Source of the DNA: Drosophila pseudoobscura
Lineage: Eukaryota; Arthropoda; Insecta; Diptera; Drosophilidae
Assembly (NCBI RefSeq): GCF_009870125.1
Contig: NC_046679.1
Location: 16,926,001 to 16,990,000, forward strand
DNA: 64,000 bases
Direction: 5' to 3'
In this document: positions 59,900-64,000 of the stretch, piece by piece
Position numbering within the stretch: the first letter of the stretch is position 1
Layout of the letters: the number at the start of each line of letters is the position of its first letter
Notes under the pieces: generated by a model
What the model saw: only the letters and a program-made list of their open reading frames with translations
Told to the model about the DNA's origin: nothing
Database searches by the model: none
Position numbers and translations under genes: made by a program

Positions 59900-62800
59900 T
59901 CGTTTTTTTTCGGCAACGGAGAGAGAGATTGTGGATGGAGTGGGCGAGAGGGAGTGCTCCTCGGGGAGCAATTCTGTTAATATTCGGAACATAAATTTGC
60001 AAAGGAACCACTTTAATCAATGGCCAGGTAGCGGCATCGGGATAGGTATAGGGAAATGTGATATGGTAGTACATGGGGATACAGAGGTGCAATGTACCAT
60101 TAAGCAGAAGCGGGTATTGATTTGCTGAGAGTGAAGAGGGAGAGCAAAATAATGCGACTGTGGATAGCCTTTCCTAGCCGAGCACACGGCCAGCCAGCCA
60201 CGGGGTTTCCACAAAATCCGGACATTGTTTGTTTTGCCAGCGGAAAAGAAGATGAAAATAGAAAAGAGAAGAGAGTAGGGAGTAGGAGATGAAAAATCGG
60301 ATGGAATGGAACACTGTAGAAGGGATTGGGATTGTGGAGGGGAGGGGATGCGTGCCATTCATAACACATATTGAATTTCATTTTGTGGACTCTGCGCCAC
60401 AGGCGACCCAACACCGACACCGAATACGACACCGACGGCCCTGCCTCAAGCGAAAGATAACTTGCATAATCGTTGCCATAGACTTAAAATTTATAGAAAG
60501 CTTTTGCGGGCACCTGAGTCATGGGCTGGAGAGGCCATCCACTACCTCATCCACTCCTCATCCACTCCTCATCCACTCTCCTTTCCGCAATCTACTACTG
60601 ACCAATTATTGAGCCGTTGCCAAATGCAAGGGCATAAAATGAGCGCACATATTGCCAGGACGAGCGCTCCAGGACGAGGTGCAGGCGTAGGAGCAGGAGT
60701 TGGCATTGCCTTTAGATGTGGGCTTAGGATGTGGGAGGTGGAAACGGGGCAGCGGACCAGAAACAAGAGCAATAACTGTTTGGCAAACAGATTTATTTTG
60801 CCTGCCTACACAACCAGGAGCGGATTCCAACACTCTGAGGGTCCTCGGATATAATTTAATTAAATATTCAGTTGGGAAGCTCCCCCAAGCCCTGCGCATT
60901 ATTGTTGCCAGCTGTATGCAATGTACAATATGTTCTAAAAAGTTTCGAGACCCCTTCAAGTTTCGTAAAATGTTTTAGGAACTTTGCTAATTCATTCCGC
61001 CTGCAGTTTCTCCACGATATGAGAGCAAGCTTGAAGTGGTTATCCTCGTTACGAACACCCCCATCCGACGCTCCACAGCACTCGCCTAGATTTTCCCACG
61101 CATATCCTGGAGCGCCCCAACCAATTACCTACTTAGAAAAAGGCCGCTCCTGGCGGCTCAGGGCTCAGGTCTCAGGGCTCGCACACAAATATTGGTTTCC
61201 AACTTTCATTGCCACTGCGGTGGAGTGTGGTGGAGTGCGGTGGAGGTGGCTCCAGTTGCTGCTGCTGTTGGTCCTCTCCAACCTCTGCAATCCGCCTGCA
61301 GAGTCTGACCACAGACACCTCCCCACCCACCACCCACACACACGTCGCTTGGGCCGCGTGGGTGCAGTGCATCATTTTTGCATTAGAAAAGTGCAGGGCC
61401 ATGAAAACTGTAAATAACCGGAATAGAAGCCTAAGAGTCGGAGGCAGGTCCCAATGGCTCTGGGGCCTAGGCCAGCCGCAAATTATGCTTGTCAAAAATG
61501 AATGTTGCATACGTAACGCTGAGACAGAAGAAGAACACTGCCAGAGGTAGTCGAAGAGGCAGAGAGCCAGACAGAGGCAGACAGAGGCAGCGAGGTCGCA
61601 TTTAGAAAATCGCAGCAGCAGTTTGCGGTTGTCGTAGTCGTCGTCATGGCAGTACGTGCTCGATGCGTGCCAATCCCTGGAGGGTTCTCTATACATAACT
61701 ATGGCAGGAGTCGATGCCAATGGCTATGGCTATGGCTATGGCTACAGCTTGCTCTTGGTTCTTGGCTCTTGGGTCTCGGGTCTCCGGGTCTCCGGGCCTC
61801 GGTCTTGGTGGTTTTGTGGATTTGCCCGCAAAACGGATGCTGCTGACGTTGTTGCTGACGCAGATGCAGAAGAGAAGGCTAGTAGGAGAAGGAGGAACTT
61901 TTAACTAAATGTGCTCCGAGTGCATTAAGATGAAAATGTTATTACGACTGGGTATGGCTCTGAGGATGGGATGATGGTGGTGGTGGGTGCTTCCTCTGCA
62001 GTCATTATTGAAGCATTTGTGAGGTGGCGGCGCACTGGGAAACGGAGATTAGGCGCGGAAATGCTCGAAATGTTAGTTTGGTTATCGCCTGGAATGGGCG
62101 ATGATGATGGGGAATGGGCGAATGGGTGCAAAAAGTCGGAAATTTGATATGCCAAAAACCGTTTACGATCAACAAGTGATACGATGAGGAGCAAGTGCAC
62201 CGAGAAATGCCAAAGGAGGACTCACTGGCAAATTATGCAGATTGCCTGATGATGAAACTGTGGATGGAAACTATGGATGCGGCAGGACACAGAGGACAGC
62301 AGGAAGGGGGCTACTCGGATATTGAGGAAGTTCGGCTGCAGTTGTTTGGCGAGAACTTTCCATCAAGCGCCCAGGAAGAGACATTGATTTGACTGCACGA
62401 CGAGGAGAGAGAAAGAGAAGTTTTCCATTATGGAAATGTCATCAAATCGATTTTCTTCTTTTTCCTATCTCGTCCGTCCGCCCCTTTTTGTGCAATCATA
62501 ATGACGGTAAATGGCGGGGGAGTGCAATTGCAGGAATACCCGTAGTAGTAAAATATTCCACATGCTCCACGTACACGTTCCCTGTAGAAATGAAAAGGCC
62601 AAAATGAGGTTTTTGCTTTTGTTCAATTTATTCATATTTCTCTCATATTTTATTATTATTATTATTTGCAATAATAACTGTTATTACTCGTTACTCGTAT
62701 TATTATTATTATTCCATCTATTTAAATATAGTGTGTAATAAAGCTTGACAATCTATTAATGCTATTACAATGTATTTTCGGTTATATTGTTCGTTAAATG

Positions 62801-64000
62801 TTCTTTTGTTTGTCCTTCCATATCCTGTTATGTTTTCTGTTTCTGTACTGTCATGTTTGCTTTACTTTACCCACTGTCCTACTGTCACACTTTCAATCCT
62901 CCTCTTCCTCCCACTATTCCGTCCCCGTCAACAGCTGTATTCGTGTCATGTCGGGATGTCGGGATGTTTTTGTATCTATATATCGTTTTGAGTCATAATA
63001 TAATGTGTGTGGAAGTGACTGAGGAGTGAAGTGGGTTTTGGTATAGTCGAGTGTTTGGATGTGAGTTCCAGAGAATGCTACGGGATGGCTGTGGGGCTCT
63101 GTGGATTGTTGAAATTTGACTAATTTCGGCTTTCAATGGAATTCAAGTTAAAATGCAATATGCTGATTCGTTTTTAAATTTTTTTGTTTTTTTTTGTTTT
63201 AATGGTATCGTACAAAATTTGTTACTACTATTCATCATCGTGAATTTAATTTATTTTCGGGCCGCACTTCGCAGCACAGAGCACTCATAAAAAGTTAATT
63301 TTATTTCCCTGGCATTCGCACTCTGGTTTTTGTTGCTGTTGGTCGGTTTGTTCTATGGATGCACCGCAGTAGCTGCCTGCAATCGGATGCGGAGAGTCAG
63401 ATGCAGATACACAGATGCGTGGCTCTCTACTGTGAGTGTATAGTATATGGTATAGTATGCCATGTAGTATGCTTTTGCATCTGTGAATCTGTGCATCTGT
63501 GCATCTGCGTGTGTTTTCCATTTGCATTCACGCAGAGTAATTAAAATTATAGTTACATTTCCATCATCATCCGGCGCCGGAAAAGCGAGTGGCGAAACAG
63601 GCGGAGCCCGGGTGGAACCTGGGGATAGCCGTTTGTTTGTGCATTGATGGGAAATGGGAAAATGTAGCTAAAAGCATAGTTTAAATGTTTCTCTTGTTAG
63701 GTGCTCTCTCCGCCCTCCGCTCTCCACCATTCTCTCATTACTCTCTCTCTATTTGACTGTCGGTTTACACTTGTCTTTTGGCTCTTGCTTTTTGGCGGTT
63801 TCCATTTGTTTTTTTTTAATTAGTTAAAACGATTTTAAATGAATAAAATATCGCCCCCTGTCTGCGGTAGTCATTACTGCGTGGGAGAGAGGTGTAGAGG
63901 GGCGTACGATGTAATTAAAATTACCTATTTATGTACAAATCTACAGGGAAGTACGGGATCCATCCCCATCCGCCATCTATTAGAGCGGACCAAACAATAA
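59900..64000. other. Gene-free region to the end of the window
   Basis: No supported coding frame. It contains GT- and TCC-rich stretches, an (ATT)n-rich segment at about 62650-62715 and AT-rich DNA near 63.1-63.3 kb. It could be intergenic or intronic. Confidence 0.5.

Noticed and set aside
1-64000. tRNA, rRNA, CRISPR arrays and retroviral or transposase genes
   Set aside because: No cloverleaf with a TTC box, no regular spacer array and no reverse transcriptase, integrase or transposase motif was recognised on either strand. Small hairpin RNAs cannot be excluded by eye.

Overview
The window looks like nuclear DNA of a Drosophila fly. Introns are short (about 55-120 nt) with GT/AG ends, poly(A) signals are AATAAA, the non-coding DNA is full of CA/GA/CAG microsatellites, and a tandem pair of DINE-1/SGM/ISY-type elements is present. 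An obscura-group species is my best guess; it rests on the repeat family and is not proven by any gene seen here.

Layout. Positions 1-10.8 kb hold no convincing gene, only unique and simple-repeat DNA. From 10.8 to 20.4 kb lies a compact head-to-tail cluster of six genes on the + strand. Each has a tiny first exon that encodes almost only a hydrophobic signal peptide, then a short phase-0 intron, then one large exon. Five of the six share a C-terminal domain with three cysteines in fixed spacing (C-x46/47-CH-x12-C) followed by an R...P-x-Y-P-x-H tail, and a W-x-D-T-R motif upstream. I do not recognise this family. The cluster also holds a frameshifted pseudogene, a relic 3' end of another member, duplicated promoter regions and two degenerate DINE-like fragments, so it has been growing by tandem duplication. 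The sixth gene keeps the signal exon but lacks the three-cysteine domain and ends in a hydrophobic tail.

From 20.4 to 45.5 kb there is about 25 kb without a gene I can support: many microsatellites, one AT-rich MITE-like element and a 26-base poly-G run. From 45.5 to 54.8 kb are two conserved, convergently transcribed genes: a five-exon CRAL-TRIO (Sec14-like) lipid-transfer protein on + and a six-exon ZMYND8-type chromatin reader on - (PHD finger, bromodomain, PWWP, C-terminal MYND). Both were reconstructed exon by exon and keep an open frame across all junctions. From 54.8 to 64 kb is the upstream region of the ZMYND8 gene, then non-coding DNA with the tandem DINE-like pair at 57.6-59.9 kb.

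The conserved genes are housekeeping-like: intracellular lipid carriage and histone-mark reading. The candidate novel system is the secreted three-cysteine cluster. Its products probably act outside the cell and may work together or replace one another; tissue and function cannot be read from the sequence.
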